64,000 bases of DNA from NCBI GenBank assembly GCA_027924645.1, contig BSBN01000187.1, positions 17,998,001 to 18,062,000 on the forward strand, given 5' to 3'. The notes under the pieces were generated by a model. The model ran no database searches and was not told the DNA's origin. It worked only from the letters and a program-made list of their open reading frames with translations. The stretch's first letter is position 1; every line of letters starts with the position of its first letter. Below, one piece after another: positions 1-12,668 of this stretch. A program made the position numbers and the translations under genes. The stretch is from Cunninghamia lanceolata. Taxonomy: Eukaryota > Streptophyta > Pinopsida > Cupressales > Cupressaceae.

Positions 1-2267
1 GAACTTCTTGGACCAAAATATCATTCTGATCATCTTTTTCATATTCATAAAATCTTGAGGGTTTTTCAAAACCTTCATCAACCTTCACATTTGTAGTTTC
101 TATAATCTTTCTCAATCTCTTGTTATAACACTGGTATGCTTTGCTTTGAGTAGAATAACCCAAGAATATTCTTTCATCACTTCTAGCATCAAATTTGCTA
201 AGGCCATCATCTCTTTTAATGTAACATTTGCTACCAAAGACTCTGAAATACTTCACAGTGGGAGTGATGCCAAACCAAAGTTCATAAGGGGTCTTACTAG
301 TATTGCTTCAGATTTGTACTTGATTAAGAGTATAGACAACAGTGCTTACAACTTCTCTCCAGTAGATATGAGGAACACTTGCTTCCATCATCATGGTTCT
401 AGATGCTTCTTGGATGGTTCGGTTCTTTCTCTCCACTACTCCATTTTGTTGTGGAGTCCTTGGAGTAGATAACTATCTTTTTATCCCATGTTTCTCATAG
501 AATTCTATCAATTCTCCACCTCTATCAGACCTGAGACATTTTATGTTTAATCCGGTTTCATTCTCTACCATAGCTTTGAATATTTTGAATTTCTCAAGAG
601 CCTTAGATTTCTCTTTTAGAAAAGTCACCCACATCATCCGGGAGTGGTCATCAATTAATAACATGAAGTATCTATCACCTTGCAAACTCCTAATTCTTGC
701 CGGACCACATAGATTAGTATGTACTAAGTCCAACAATCTGGTAGAAGATTGTTCCTTACTTTTGAATGTGACTCTGCTCTGCTTACCCAACTGACATTCT
801 TTGCACAAACTATTAGTAGGTTTCACCAGTCTTGGAAGATCTCTTACAGCCTGAGTGTTGCTTATATTGATGATATTATCAAAATTCACATGACACATTC
901 TCCTATGCCACAACCAACTCTGATCAATTTGAACAAATAAACAACTTTTTCCAGTGCCAACTAAGTGGAAGATGTTACCTTTTGTTTGAGTACCAGATGC
1001 AATCTCTATTCCAGAACTTTTAAAGATCTTACTTTTTCCATTTTTGAATAAGAGATCATAGCCTTTGTCCACCAACTGTCCAACACTGAGAAGATTGTGC
1101 TTCAGACCTTCAACATACAGTATACTACTAGTTTTATTCTTTCCATCAAAAGAAATAGTTCCTCTACCTCTGATTCTGCCAGCAGAATTATCACCAAATT
1201 TTACAACTCCTCCTTCATATCTTTCCAAATCTATGAACTTATTTTTGTCACCTGTCATATGGTGGGAGCATCCACTGTCAATGACTCAATCATCCTTTTC
1301 TTCAACTTGGGTAGTCAGAGCTCTTTCTATCATTTTATGATTGATAGACTCAGAGGGCATTGGATCTTCTTCCTTGATGGCAATAAACACCCAGTCACTT
1401 CCAGATTTGTTTCCTGTCTCTGATTCATCATCTGTTACTCCATCATTAGCATCTTCATGAACATAGTAACATTTCTTTTGGAATCTTGATCTATTTGGTT
1501 TTGCCCTTGAAAAATCTTTCTAGACACCTTGAGGCAAAATGACCAATTTTGTTGCAGTTGAAACATTTGAAGGGCAATTTTCCTTCATACTTACTAGATC
1601 CTCTTGGCAGTCTTTTTGCAATAAGGGCTTCAAGTTGAGCAGCTTCTGCTTCATCTTCTTCAAGATCTTTTCTTGCTTTTTCATATCATGATAGTTTCTT
1701 TGAGGAGTTCTCTCCTGGATCAAACTTTTGTTTGCCTTTTACAGAGGCACTAGCTTTGAATGCAGATTCAGTCTTGGGGGGTGCATCTCCAAACTTGGCT
1801 AATTCAGCTAATTTTCCAACCAATTGATCTCTTGTGATATTTGAAAAAAATATGAATTCTTCAATAGCAACAACTTTGTGTTTGTAAGCAGGAGGTAGGG
1901 ATCTGAGAACTTTGGCAACAATCTCATCTTCATCCAAGATTCCACTAGCACACCTAATGCCACAAACAAGCTCATTTTCTTTTGGCATAAATGTAGTGAT
2001 ATTTTCATCTTCATTCATCTTCAGGTTTTCAAATTTTTCTTTCAGACTCTGTAGCTTGGTACATTTAACATATTTGTCTCCTTCATGCAGAAGTTTCAGT
2101 TTTTCCCAAATCTCATATGCAGTTTTTAAATCTATAACATTTGTTAGCTCTGAATCAGATAAGGCACTTAATAAAGCTTCTTTAGTCCAAAGATTATCTT
2201 CAGCATCTTTGATTTCATCTACAGTTGTCGGACCATTCTTTGGAGGAACATACTTCTTTGAAGTCAT
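1..2267 (-). pseudogene. E1 gag-pol (Gag, zinc knuckle, protease, integrase), degraded
   Basis: Gag starts near 2267 (MTSKKYVPP...) and holds a UBN2/Retrotran_gag-type helical region to about 1690. A frame change follows. A CCHC knuckle, CFNCNKIGHFASRC, is readable at about 1530-1575 with no stop in its proper frame. The protease motif VIDSGCSHHMTGDK lies near 1240-1275 and is preceded by TGA where Trp (TGG) is expected. The stretch 1258-473 is open and covers GAG-pre-integrase (the HRRMCHVN and CKECQLGKQSR histidine/cysteine pairs) and the integrase core (DLVHTNLCGP, LLIDDHSRMMWV, RSDRGGE). A TAG at 473-475 interrupts IKR/LSTPRTPQQNG, and a TGA follows near 320 (VQI*SNTSKTPYELWFG). The reading frame then runs to position 1. 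Most stops are one transition from a sense codon, which fits methylcytosine decay. It is not expected to make a working polyprotein. Confidence 0.88.
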
Positions 2268-2417
2268 GATCCATTATTGCATTCCCATACATTACAAGTG
2301 ACATTCCATGCGGCTTTTCCAAAGAGTGTAATTGGTTCCATCAAACCTTGAACTATCCTTCTTGTAGGAAGACATCCTGGATCTCCTCAAGTGGTTAAAC
2401 TCTTTTTAGAGGAACTT

Positions 2418-2430
2418 AGCTCTAATACCA
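2418..2430 (-). promoter_or_regulatory. Primer-binding site of E1
   Basis: The minus strand reads TGGTATTAGAGCT two bases inside the LTR. This is one base from TGGTATCAGAGC, the usual plant copia site complementary to the 3' end of initiator-Met tRNA. It fixes the orientation of E1 and the inner LTR edge. Confidence 0.85.
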
Positions 2431-2432
2431 AT

Positions 2433-3794
2433 TGTTAGTTTCAAGATAGACAACTGAGAGAGGGGGTGAATCGGTTGTCCCAAAACTTTCCTTTTATTAA
2501 CCACTTAAATCCTTCTTGTTATTCAGCAACATAATAATAAATCAATCATGGAAACACAATGCAACAATTCAAGAGTAGAAACACATTAACACATATGACA
2601 CCTAGATTTTAACGTGAAAAACCTGGTTAAGGGAAAAACCACGGGGCGACTAACCCAAGATTGTATTCTCTGTTAAAAGAATAAGAAGAACAAAATGGCA
2701 CATGCCAATTAGGGCTCACTGCCCGAGCACACTTCTCACAAGAGGCCCATTGTCTACAGGAGACACACTGTCTAAAGAATAATAAATATTACATACTTGA
2801 ACTGAAGATTAGCATCTTCACCATGCTTGAGTCAATTCCATTTAAGCTTAATATTTCTGCTTTGCCTTTCGCTTTTCTCCTTTCTACCACACTCTCATCT
2901 TCTCCCTAATACCTTTGAAATGACTTCACAACTCTTATTTATACAAGACATCACCTTTGGGATAATCATCAAAGTCGGCATACTTTATAGAAAAAATACA
3001 CAAATACAACTTGACTTATTACAAAAGACTTCACGTGAATCACCATACTATCGGCCAAATAGATTTGGGACTTAAATCTTCTTTGAGGAACACACCATGC
3101 TTCATAGAACATCTTCAAGATCATCTGCAAGATGTGTAAATCATCCAGTCGGCCAAGTTTAGGAAGAACACCATCATCCAGAAGTAATTCTTCAATTACA
3201 AGCTCAATCTTGAATACAGACCACCAACATGAACTGGACACAATCTAGAGACCCCCACAAGCTTGCCTGAATCACAAAGAACATCCACACTACTTCTACT
3301 TACTGAAATCATTCTCTTCTTCATCCAGAACCTCAAGAACACAATCTGTCATCACTGTCATATTGGAATAGATGCTTGCAGACCTCTAGACCACAAACCA
3401 ATTGAGTTGTCAATTCACATTGACTTCCTAAACACTCCACCAAATCTGTAGAATAAGATATTGCATTTCCAGATCTCACTGGACCTATTTGTGTTATTCT
3501 ATCACCTCTAAATATCTGTCAGAACCAGTTTTACTCATATGGCCATAACTTCTTCAAATCTTCATGTGGACCTCTCAAATCTTTACTAGATCACCTTTAG
3601 ACACATATCTACAAACCCTTTGATGCACATCCTCTTATCTTCATCTTAGCTAGAATCTTCACTTCATAGAGCTTCACTGTCTTCATTGTTCTTCTCTGTT
3701 TCTGATAGGACTAATTTTCTCAATATCCTCAGCACACAACTCATCCAATCCTTGACATCAATCCAACAAAACTATGTTGACATCAATGACAACA
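2433..3794 (-). repeat. LTR of copia element E1
   Basis: The repeat begins TGTTAG on the plus strand at 2433, directly beside the primer-binding site, and ends ACAACA at 3794, giving about 1.36 kb with TG...CA ends. For the minus-strand element this is the 5' LTR. It contains the acgtg...ccacggg block (2612-2644) that recurs in other copia LTRs here. The outer boundary is set from the terminal CA and the switch to copia H sequence. Without the partner LTR it is approximate to a few bases. Confidence 0.7.
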
Positions 3795-3829
3795 CTAGTT
3801 AGGCCCATACTTGCAACACTATGGGATGA

Positions 3830-5643
3830 AGTGGATGAAAATGTCCAGAGGCCTACGGATCCAACTTTGGCTACAAAATATGATGTAATGGACATAAAGA
3901 TAAAGGTCTCAGAAGACTGTGTCTTGTAGAATCAATTTTGATAAATGTCCATGAAGAATCCACTTTTAAGAAGCTTCAGAAGAAGTTGGGTGAGAAATAC
4001 CAAGCTAAATCTTCAGTAAATAAAATTTTCTTGAGGAAGTTGTTTTCCTTGAGAATGGAAGATGATGGATGAATTTTTGAGCATCTGGAAACATTCAATA
4101 TGTTGGTGACTCAGTTGACCTCAGTTGGGGTGAAAATGGATGAAGAAGAAAGGTGCCAAACTTTGTTGTGTTCGTGCCAGACTCATGGGATAGCTTGGTC
4201 ATGGCCATTGGGAGCACTTCAGTCACTCTAAAGATGGAGGATGTTGTTGGTTCTCTACTCTCTGAAAAGATGAGAAGGAAGGCCTCCCTGAATGCCAAAG
4301 AAGCTTTGAGTGTTCAAGGAAGACCAAAAGAATGAGGCAAAGATGAGAAGCAACGTGGCCATTCCAAGTCCAAGAATAAGGGGAGATCAAAATCTCTTGG
4401 TAAGTCCAAGGCAATATGCTAGGACTGTGGTAAATCCAGACATTTATGAAAGGAATGTAAAGAAGAGAAGAGGAAGAAGAAGAAGAAGAAGCAAGATTTT
4501 GATTCTGAGTCCGAGAAAGAAGATGGAGATGCCTTTATTATAGCCTTGGCCACTCGTGCAGGTGATAATGCATGGTTGATAGACTTAGGTGCATCTTTCT
4601 ACATGACTCCTAACAGAAACTGGTTTAGTAAGTATGAAAACTATGATGGTGGTAAGGTGTATTTGGGTGATAATTCTTTCCTTGACATTGTTGGCCATGG
4701 TAGTATTCATGTGAAATTTTCTGATGGTAGAGTTAGACGATTTGATGGTGTCTTGCATATCCTAGGACTAGTAAGAAATTTATTATCTGTTAGCAAGCTA
4801 ATAGATGCATGTGTGCATGTACAATTTTCTGAAGAAGGTGTGAAAATGGTGAGAAGTGCTATGGTGATAGCAAGAAGAAACAGATTGGGTACATTGTACT
4901 AGCTCGATGCATGGATGGTTTAGTGCAATAGCACTTCTGATAAAATCAAGCCAGAAACTACTTTACTGAAAAAAGAGATGGTTTCCTCTTCTGCGGATGG
5001 TCGTGGCTTCTGGGTACCCAAGGGTGCTCTGTCTACCGAATCAAAGTTGCCTGCAGAGAAGACCATGTTATGGCACCAGAGACTTGGCCACATTGGAGAG
5101 AAGGGTTTGAAAGCCCTAAAAAATAAGAACCTTGTTGAAGGTTTGAATGATTGCAATCTAGAGTTTGATTTCTGTGAACATTGTATTTATGGCAAACAAA
5201 ACTGCGTTCAGTTTTACTCATCTTCTCATAAGTCTTCATGTATTTTGGATCTAATCCATTCGGATGTATTTAGTCCCGTTGATGTTGCTTCTATTGGTAA
5301 AATAGTTTATTATGTTACTTTCATTGATGATTTTAGTAGAACATGGGTATATTTTTTAAAGAGTAAATTTGAAGTTTTTAGTCGTTTTAAGGAGTTCAAG
5401 GCTATGGTAGAAACTCAAACTAGAAAGAAAATTAAATGTTTGAGGACTGACAATGGTGGTGAGTATTGTTTTGTAGATTTTGTACAGATTGGGGGATTAA
5501 AAGATAAAAGATAACTCCGTACTCTCCTTAGTAGAATGGAGTTGCAAAAAGAATGAACAGAATGTTGATGGAGAAGGCTAGGAGCATGTTGAGTGGAGCT
5601 GGCCTAGAACAAAAGTTTTGGGTTGAAGCGATTGCCACGGCTT
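3830..5643 (+). pseudogene. Copia H gag, protease and integrase N-terminal half
   Basis: Gag is readable in broken frames from about 3830 to 4400, aligning by eye with the Gag of N (KYQAKSSVNKIFLRK, LRMEDDG). The zinc knuckle at 4412-4455 reads C-stop-DCGKSRHL-stop-KEC, with TAG and TGA in frame. The protease segment 4546-4902 has WLIDLGAS, where the active-site serine of D-S-G is now Leu. GAG-pre-integrase and the integrase core occupy 4978-5514 (HQRLGHIGEKGL, FCEHCIYGKQ, LIHSDVF, RTDNGGEY). The TPQQNG motif has become TP-stop-stop-NG near 5530. Coding stops at 5643, where the nested element inserted. Confidence 0.87.
5639..5643. repeat. Target-site duplication GGCTT, left copy
   Basis: GGCTT lies just before TGAAAGGAAG and matches 18768-18772 after the last LTR. 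With one copy removed, the integrase reading frame of H is restored across the junction (GCC ACG GCT TGT TAT). Confidence 0.93.
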
Positions 5644-6573
5644 TGAAAGGAAGCTAGGTGTACAGAAAATGCTTCCTACACTAATCTAATGAGGAGAGGG
5701 CTATGCAAATTCAACTTTATCCTAACTATTACAACAATGTTAAACCATTAACATGAGAAATTGCAGCAAAACACAAGAACCATAAAGAAGACAGAAGAAG
5801 AGAGACAAGATATACGTGGGGAAAACCCTTACGAGTGAAAAACCCCACACTCCAAAAGACAACTCAAATGTATTACAGTAAACAATAACATATTACAACA
5901 CAGTTTCAGAGCCAATGCTCTTTAAGGAGTCGTCGAATATCGAATCTGGAGATATTTCGGCAGCATAACAGTACTTGTACCAAAGTTATCTATCTCCCAT
6001 CCAAGCACTTGTTTATATAGAGTTTACAAGGCAACTATGGAACCTTCTAGAGATGGGCATCCATCTTGGACTCATGCCCCAAAACCCACGCCTAAGGACA
6101 CTTGTCCAACATCCCATCCCAAAGTGGGGGCCTGGTCCCAAGATAGGTTACGATAGATGCTCTTACGCACCTTACAGTTGTAAGAGAATCTATCATACAC
6201 TGACTAAAAATATCATATTCCTCTTACATGTCATAACCTTCCTTGACTGCCCAAAGATGCCTTTCTCTCGTGTAAAGATACTCACTGACACTTGTCATTA
6301 ATTAAAAGTCATTTGAGGTTTTGGGGATGTTGCCCCCGAGCCCCCATGAGGGCGCTGCCCTTGGACCCCACAAGGGGCTACGCCCCTTGACCTCGTCTTG
6401 GGGGCGCTGCCCCAAACCCCCATTAATTATTCAAGGCAGAAACCGCGGCTGCCAAAGTCACCAAAATTTATCCTCCTGCATATACACAAGGTGCTGACTA
6501 TGCCAACTCAACATGGGATAAATAAATACAACATTAGGAATTTGCTAAGGTTTAGACACCTTAATTCCCAACA
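5644..6573 (-). repeat. LTR A of the nested copia family
   Basis: Runs from TGAAAGGAAGCTAGG (5644) to TTAATTCCCAACA (6573), 930 bp, and aligns throughout with LTRs B and C. On the coding strand it is a 3' LTR, next to the RNase H end. It carries the GNRA-type hairpin (5814-5850), the CTTACAG(C/T)TGTAAG palindrome near 6172 and GC-rich inverted repeats (6330-6420). Confidence 0.95.
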
Positions 6574-6587
6574 TTCTCCCACTTGTC
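6574..6587 (-). promoter_or_regulatory. Polypurine tract beside LTR A
   Basis: The minus strand reads GACAAGTGGGAGAA directly before the LTR TGTTGGG. The same tract is beside LTR B (13649-13662), and one with a single end difference is beside the C3 LTR (63182-63195). It is the expected plus-strand primer position. Confidence 0.75.
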
Positions 6588-6622
6588 GAACACCTTGCAA
6601 GGGCCAACAACAATGACAAGAT

Positions 6623-6887
6623 TTAACTGCTAGGGGCCAAGAGGCCCATAGACTCTGAACACCATCTGAACTTCTCTGTGCCCACTGGTTTCGTCAATGC
6701 ATCTGCAACATTCTTCAAAGTATCTACCTTCTCCAAATTTACCTTTCCATCCTCAACCATGTCTCGCACGAAGTGAAACTGAACATCAATGTGCTTTGTT
6801 CTAGCATGGAAAGTTGGATTCTTTGCAAGGCAAATTACACTCTGACTGTCACAACTGATCATGATCTGTCCTGCATCAACACCAATA
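6623..6887 (-). pseudogene. Copia RNase H C-terminal fragment (element with LTR A)
   Basis: The minus strand encodes the RNase H end: GVDAGQIMISCDSQSVICLA, TFHARTKHIDVQFHFVRDMV, NVADALTKPVGTEKFRWC. It matches 13698-13960 of N nearly residue for residue. Identity stops abruptly at about 6887, where LINE sequence begins. The rest of this first element's coding region is gone. Confidence 0.9.
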
Positions 6888-9690
6888 ATTTTGAGACATT
6901 GGAACAACACATTTCTATCCTTAATCCCTAAAAAGGCTACAGTGGAGACAATGGAAGATTTTAGGCCCATATCAATTTGCAACACGACCTACAAAATCAT
7001 TTCCAAAGTAATGGAAAATAGAATGAAGGAGATCCTTTCACTCATTATCTCTGAAGAGCAGAGTGGTTTCACCCCTGGCAAGGCCATAATTGATGGAATT
7101 GTTATAGCTCACGAAGCTATCCACTCTATAAAGAAAATAAAGGCTAAGAAAATGATCATAAAGCTAGACATCAAGAAAGCATACGACCAAGTAGACAAGT
7201 AGTTCCTTCTTGAAGTACTAGGAAAGTTTGGGTTCTATCAAGAAAGGGTACAATGGATATCCAGTTGCATCAATACTCCCAGATTCTTGGTCCTCGTAAT
7301 GGGGGGCCTCATGGTTTTTTCACCTCAACATGAGGTTTAAGACAAGGGGATCCCTTGTCCCCATCTTTATTCATCATAATGGCAGAAGCATTAGGACGGC
7401 TGATTCAATCCAAAAATCTACAAGGTAGTTGGAAAGGAGTCAAGGTGGCCCCTAATACAAAGAAAATATCCCACCTACAGTCTGCATATGATACAATCCT
7501 ATTTGGGGAGGCAAAAATAAGGGAGGCGAAGGTCATCAAAGAAACACTGGAAGATTACTGCGAATCCTCGGGCCAACAGGTAAATAAAAATAAATCTAAC
7601 ATCTTTTTCTTCAACACAGACATGAGAAAACAAAGAGAGATTGCAAAAATTTTGGGCTTTAAGGTGAGCCTTCTACCAAGTAGGTATTTGGGAAATCTCT
7701 CTTTTCAGGAGAAAGTAAGTCAACTCTATGGGACCCTCTGATATCTAACATCACAAATAAGTTGGCCTCTTGGAAACGCAAGTGGTTGTCTACTGCAAGG
7801 AGAATTCTCATGCTAAAAATAGTCATTTTAGTAATACCAATATATACCCTTTCATGCCTCAAGCTTCCAAGGAAAGTTGAAGAGGTTGCAAATCAAAAAA
7901 TGAGAGATTTTTTTCTAGAAGGACAATTTGGACAACAAGAAATTCCCACTGGTTGCTTGGGAGAACATTTGCACTCCTAAGAGGTCGGGGGGAGTTGGGA
8001 TAAGAAAATGGGCAAAATTAATGTAGCTTTGGGGGAAAAACTAGTATAGAATATGTTCTCCAACCACAACTTCAATGGGTCAAGATCCTCCAAAGCATGT
8101 ATTTGGATTCAATTTATCCATCAAGAGTTCTCAGAAGTAATCCACCTAGAGGCTCAATAATTTAGAACTTATTACTCTCATGCAGGCACCTAATCACCAA
8201 TCATGTCTCATTGGAGATAAGGAATGGGCACACAACCCTCTTTTGGGAGGAATCATGGAATGGGTACCTAACCCTAAAAGATGTGCCTAGGCTAGAAGAA
8301 AAAAAGAGTATATCTAAAGCAATATTAGGCGTACATGTCAGGGATTATCTAGAGCCAAAGAGAATAGAAGCAAGATGGCAATGGAAATCATGGAAGGACC
8401 TAGGGTTGGATGAAGAGAAAGTCAAATCTATGGAAGAGAAGCTAAACAAAAGGAAGGTTTTTATTTCTCATGGTGATGATTTGATTAGGTGGTGTGGGTC
8501 AAATCTGGACAATACAGTGTCAAGAGAGGGTATGAAATTGAGGAAGCTGCAGAAGAAAAGGAAGATTGGCCTGTACATCTTTGCTAGAGTAAGCAAAGTC
8601 TCCCCAAGGCAATAGCCTTTTCTTGGCCAACTATTCATAAGATAATTCTCACAGGAGATAGGTTGAGGAAACTTGGCTTTTTGGGACCCCTCAGATGTAC
8701 ACTTTGTAAGAAGGATGAGAAGACAATAGATGATCTACTTATCAAGTGCCCGTTCCTTAAATCTTGTTGGAAATTAGTAATGTCCAAACTCAATTGGGCT
8801 AGCCCACTACCTGAAGACATACTATCTCTCTTCAACTCTTGGTTGGTCCTCCATAAAGGAGTTGTCTTTGCTAGCCTATGGATCTCTTCTCCCTCAATTA
8901 TGATCTAGGAAGTCTAGAAGGAAAGAAATAGGAGACTATTTCAGGAAAAGGCAATGACAAGAGAAGTGTTTCATAATAAATTGGGAAAAGCAGTCATAGA
9001 AGTGGTCAACAACGCAACAAAAACCAATCAATCAGAAACATTGCCTTCACAAGATGGGAAAATGAAATACTGAAGGCTTGGATAGGTCTTGAGGTTCCCC
9101 CCATTAATGGGAAGCAGAGCTTATAGCCTTGTCCTAACTTGAGATTTGAAGCTAAATGGATCCCACTGGATTTTGGGTGGGTTAAATAAACTTTGATGGG
9201 GCATCTTGAGGCAATCTAGGGGCTTCAGGAGTTGGTAGTATCATTTGGGACCATAGAGGGGAAACTATAGCAATGAAAAAAAAAAAACTCTAAGAGGGAA
9301 CAAACAATGAAGTGGAGGCACAAGCAATTCTACTGGGTCTCCAATCATGCATTAAGTTAGGGTTGTAAAACATTTAGATTGAAGGGGACTCTCAAATCAT
9401 AATCAATGCAATAAGAAACCACAACACCCCTAGCTGAAGAATTCAAAATATTCTTCTATTGATATGGGAAGCTTTATCAAAGGTGGGGGATTATAAAATA
9501 AGTCATATTTTTAGGGAAGCTAACCAAGAGGTAGATGCTCTCACCAACTTGGCAATCAACATGCAAACAAAATATTTTGAGGAGCTTCGACCAAACATTA
9601 TCCTCCCTGCCTTGCTCATAGATCATTTGAACATTCATGAAGGCAATGGTGATTCGATAGAGGAGGGACTTTGGCTCGTGTGAGAAGTCT
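6888..9690 (+). pseudogene. 5'-truncated LINE: reverse transcriptase, zinc-binding and RNase H remnants
   Basis: The sequence starts inside the RT: ILRHWNNTFLSLIPK, EDFRPISICNTTYKIISK, EEQSGFTPGKAIIDG, KLDIKKAYDQVDK. The catalytic F-A-D-D has decayed to S-A-Y-D near 7480. A zf-RVT-like segment follows near 8640-8790 (RCTLCKKDEKT..LLIKCPFLKSCW). The C-terminal RNase H is at 9459-9683 (HIFREANQEVDALTNLAI). There are many stops and frame changes. Starting mid-RT is typical of 5'-truncated LINE copies. No poly(A) tail or duplication was found, so the 3' end is uncertain. Confidence 0.88.
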
Positions 9691-11321
9691 CCAGCAAGGG
9701 ACAAAGCATTAAATCTTTCATATGGCGTTTGTCTCACATTACATCTAGAGCTCTCCATTTGGGACAAGTCAAAGCCTCTAGATTGTGTAGTAGATAAACT
9801 AGAGACTACGACGAGTCTTAGGGGAAAAAAGAGGCAAGCAACCTTTATTGGGGCAATCTTGAATCTTAGGTTAAGAAAGGTATTTACTTCCAGTTCCCCC
9901 TTTGTGTTAAATGTCATTAAAATGGCTTTGGGTGATGTTTTTCTAGAGACAAACCATTGATACCGGTTAAACAATGATATCTCGTCCATGCTAGTGGGGT
10001 CATGTTAAATTTGGGAGAAGCAAAAGATGTCATTAGAGAGGTCGTGAGGATAATAATTAAACCCCAACAGAGGCATGGATTAGAAAAGGTATTAAAAGAT
10101 GTGGTTCAGGGGCTTAGCTTTAGACCAATTCATGGAGTATGGTGAGTCATCCCGAAGCCATAAAATGGCCCCTGGGTACCCTACATTATTGAAATAGTTG
10201 GAAAAAATGTAGAGGATAGGAGGCACAAAGCCCATTGGGGAATAGAGTTTCTCAAGATGCTAGCAGGAGTAGCAGACCCCTAGGGAGTTAATTAGAGTGA
10301 GGAGATCAATGAAGCAGAGGAGTCTAAGTAGAGCGAAATGGAGATTGAGGAACTTGTAGTGGAGAAGTCTGGTGATATATATCCTTGAGTTTATAGCTCT
10401 GTTTTATATTTTTGTTATAGTTGACATAATAGTTAGATGTATATATTATAAACTGTTATAGACAGAGCAATAGTAGCCTCTTTGATGTAAAAGACTGTCA
10501 ATCATAATACATCTCTCATAAGGAGAGTTTTTAGTTTATGGCCCTCTATTGGAGAAGCCTTGGTTTGCATTCTAGTTTCTAATTTAATTATGGATGTGAC
10601 CCCCAAAATAGGTCACAATTAACTTGATAAAAAAACATTTTTTTCAAACTAAAATTAATAAAAGAAAAAGTGTTTGTAGAAGAAGCTCTCAAGATCCTAA
10701 AAATATAATATACATCTCATTCTAATTTTAATAGGTAATTATTCTTGATTTTTTATAACTTTCAAATTGTGTATCTTTTGTCAAATCCAAAAGATGTATT
10801 ACATTCTAGGCTTCCTTGGCTACAAGTTTGTTTTCAAGTTTTGAATTTCATATTTTTGACCAAGTTAGGTTAGTTGGAAAATTATTTTTTAATATTTTAT
10901 AGAAGTCAAAGTAAAAAGATCATAAATAATTATTTATTTATTAAAAAATTACAAATATGAGTTACATTTGCTCATGTGTACTTTACTTATATCCAAAGTT
11001 TGAAGAAAAAATTTTTGTTTCTAGTCATACTTAGGTTGGTTGGAATGACACCTACTTTTTATTTTCTTTAAAACTTTTAGTAGTGCCTCACTGAAATATC
11101 TAATTTTCACCAAATTAATTTTTTTTAAAGTAGCTCATAAACTACATTCAATTTTGTAAAAGTTTTATTACTACCTTATTTTCAGATTATGTAGATAACT
11201 CATTCAATTTTTGACATGAAGTTACTTAAATTTGTTTTTAACATTTTCATTTTCGCTCAGGGGTATTGTTTGACCCATCACGATCTCACACTCACTAATG
11301 GAATTTTGATCAACACACTAG
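9691..11321 (+). other. LINE 3' region grading into unidentified AT-rich DNA
   Basis: No convincing gene. The first ~700 bp after the RNase H remnant may be the LINE 3' UTR. From about 10560 the composition becomes strongly A/T-rich with long T runs, which suggests a different origin. No LTRs, terminal repeats or RNA genes are visible. Confidence 0.4.
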
Positions 11322-11900
11322 ATGCATTATTGTAATTTGGGAGTCAGACCTAAGGAGTTAGATGTTTTATGTCATGCAATACCATTTTTTAATAGATTTG
11401 GTGTATTACTTAGAAGACCATGTATTGAGCAAAGTAGAGTTATTTCAATTGAAAGGGCCTATTACAAGCCAATGTTTGATGCTAGTCACTTTACATTGGA
11501 CACATTTTTAAAACAACACAACATGGACCTTATGAGAGAAAGGATGACAGACATGATTTATATAAGATACATTTTTAGGAGTTACAAAGAATTCAAAATA
11601 GGTTAGATAAAGATTATCTAAAACTAAAAAGCCTCAAGTTGCACAACCAAAGGTTAATGTTCAAAGGTTTTGATATATACATGCCTTCTAATTATCCTTG
11701 TGAGAAAAAACAACTCATGTACCCAAAGAAAAAGAAAGAAAATGTTAAACAAGAACCAAATAAGGGTACAAAAAAAAGCAAAAGTAACACCAATACTTGA
11801 ATTTCATGTACAAAACACTATATGGAAGCCAAAAAAATTGAAGTGCATCAAATGCCTATTATTCCACCACAAATACAAGTTCAAAAGCAATAATGGCTAA
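11322..11900 (+). CDS. Unidentified ORF remnant(s)
   Basis: An open stretch of 94 codons (11322-11606) is followed after stops by a lysine-rich 76-codon stretch (11670-11900). The first has balanced composition (MHYCNLGVRPKELDVLCHAI, RRPCIEQSRVISIERAYY) and looks more like real protein than the second. I do not recognise a family. It lies between the LINE and LTR B, inside the compound insertion, so a fragment of another mobile element is the likeliest source. Confidence 0.3.
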
Positions 11901-12668
11901 GAAATGAAATACCTTATTTTACACCTATTAAACATGTGTTTTCACCTAGCACAAATAAATAATAAGAAAAATGTGTAATTGAAAGTAAAGAAGAGCAAAA
12001 ACTAAAACAAGAGGACAAACTAGATGATGACTTTTGGAACAATGATGATCTAATGGATGAGTCACAACCAGAGGTTCCAAAGGTGGTACCTAAGAATAAT
12101 TTTGTCCAATGAGTTATGAGCATCACTATAGTGTATACTTATATAAACCTATTACTTGGGTTTCACTTTCACTCTCCTTTACTTGATCCTTTGATTTTCA
12201 TATGTGCTTTCTCATTTTTTACCTTTTGGATTATGCCTTGATTCTTGTGCCTTTTTTATCACCTATATTTATTTTACATGATTTTTCTCCTCCATCTAGG
12301 GGACATTTTTGGTTTCTCATTTTTCCATTTCTATTTACTCATGCTTTACTTACTTTTGCTTTTACCTTTGTTTTCATTTCTTGCTTAGGTTGCCCACTTA
12401 CTTTTCTCAATGATTGCATTTCTTGTGTTTTCTTTTATGGTGTTGTTTCTTGTTTTGCAATCTTATTTATTGATTTCAATTGTTATATTATGCTTACTAG
12501 AGCTTATATATTGATCTTACTTTGATACATCATGCTATATAGTGATTGTACATTGACATGCTATGATTATTAGAGCCTACACATTGATTAACCATTATTA
12601 TATCATGATTTCTAGAGCTTACACATTGATCCCATATCAAAACATCATATTGTACTTAGACTTGTTTA
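11901..12668. other. Unidentified T-rich segment left of LTR B
   Basis: Pyrimidine-rich DNA that gives a hydrophobic open frame by composition only (12202-12525). Short phrases such as AGAGCTTACACATTGAT recur near 12500, 12570 and 12610, suggesting old internal repeats. It stops exactly at the terminal TG of LTR B (12669), so GTTTA at 12664-12668 is the expected left target duplication of that element. Confidence 0.4.

Larger units (their letters stand above)
1..3794 (-). mobile_element. Ty1/copia retrotransposon E1, left-truncated by window edge
   Basis: On the minus strand, reading from high to low coordinates, there is one LTR (2433-3794), a primer-binding site (2418-2430), a gag region, a CCHC knuckle, a protease-like segment, and an integrase running off the window at position 1. 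This is the copia order (Gag, PR, INT before RT). RT, RNase H and the second LTR lie outside the window. The element belongs to a different subfamily from the other copia copies here: its integrase reads STPRTPQQNGVVERKNRT, against TPYTPQQNGVAERMNRT in N. The plus-strand DNA just right of the LTR is the start of the decayed copia H, so E1 probably inserted at or near the 5' end of H. Its target duplication cannot be checked because the other end is missing. Confidence 0.9.

Noticed and set aside
5975..6301. 108-codon ORF present in all three LTRs A, B and C (also 13000-13326, 18214-18540)
   Set aside because: It is antisense to the element and inside the LTR. Conservation follows from LTR copying, and no domain is seen.
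12202..12525. 107-codon hydrophobic ORF, possible membrane protein
   Set aside because: The DNA is T-rich, so Phe, Leu and Ile follow automatically. There is no matching promoter, neighbour or conserved motif.
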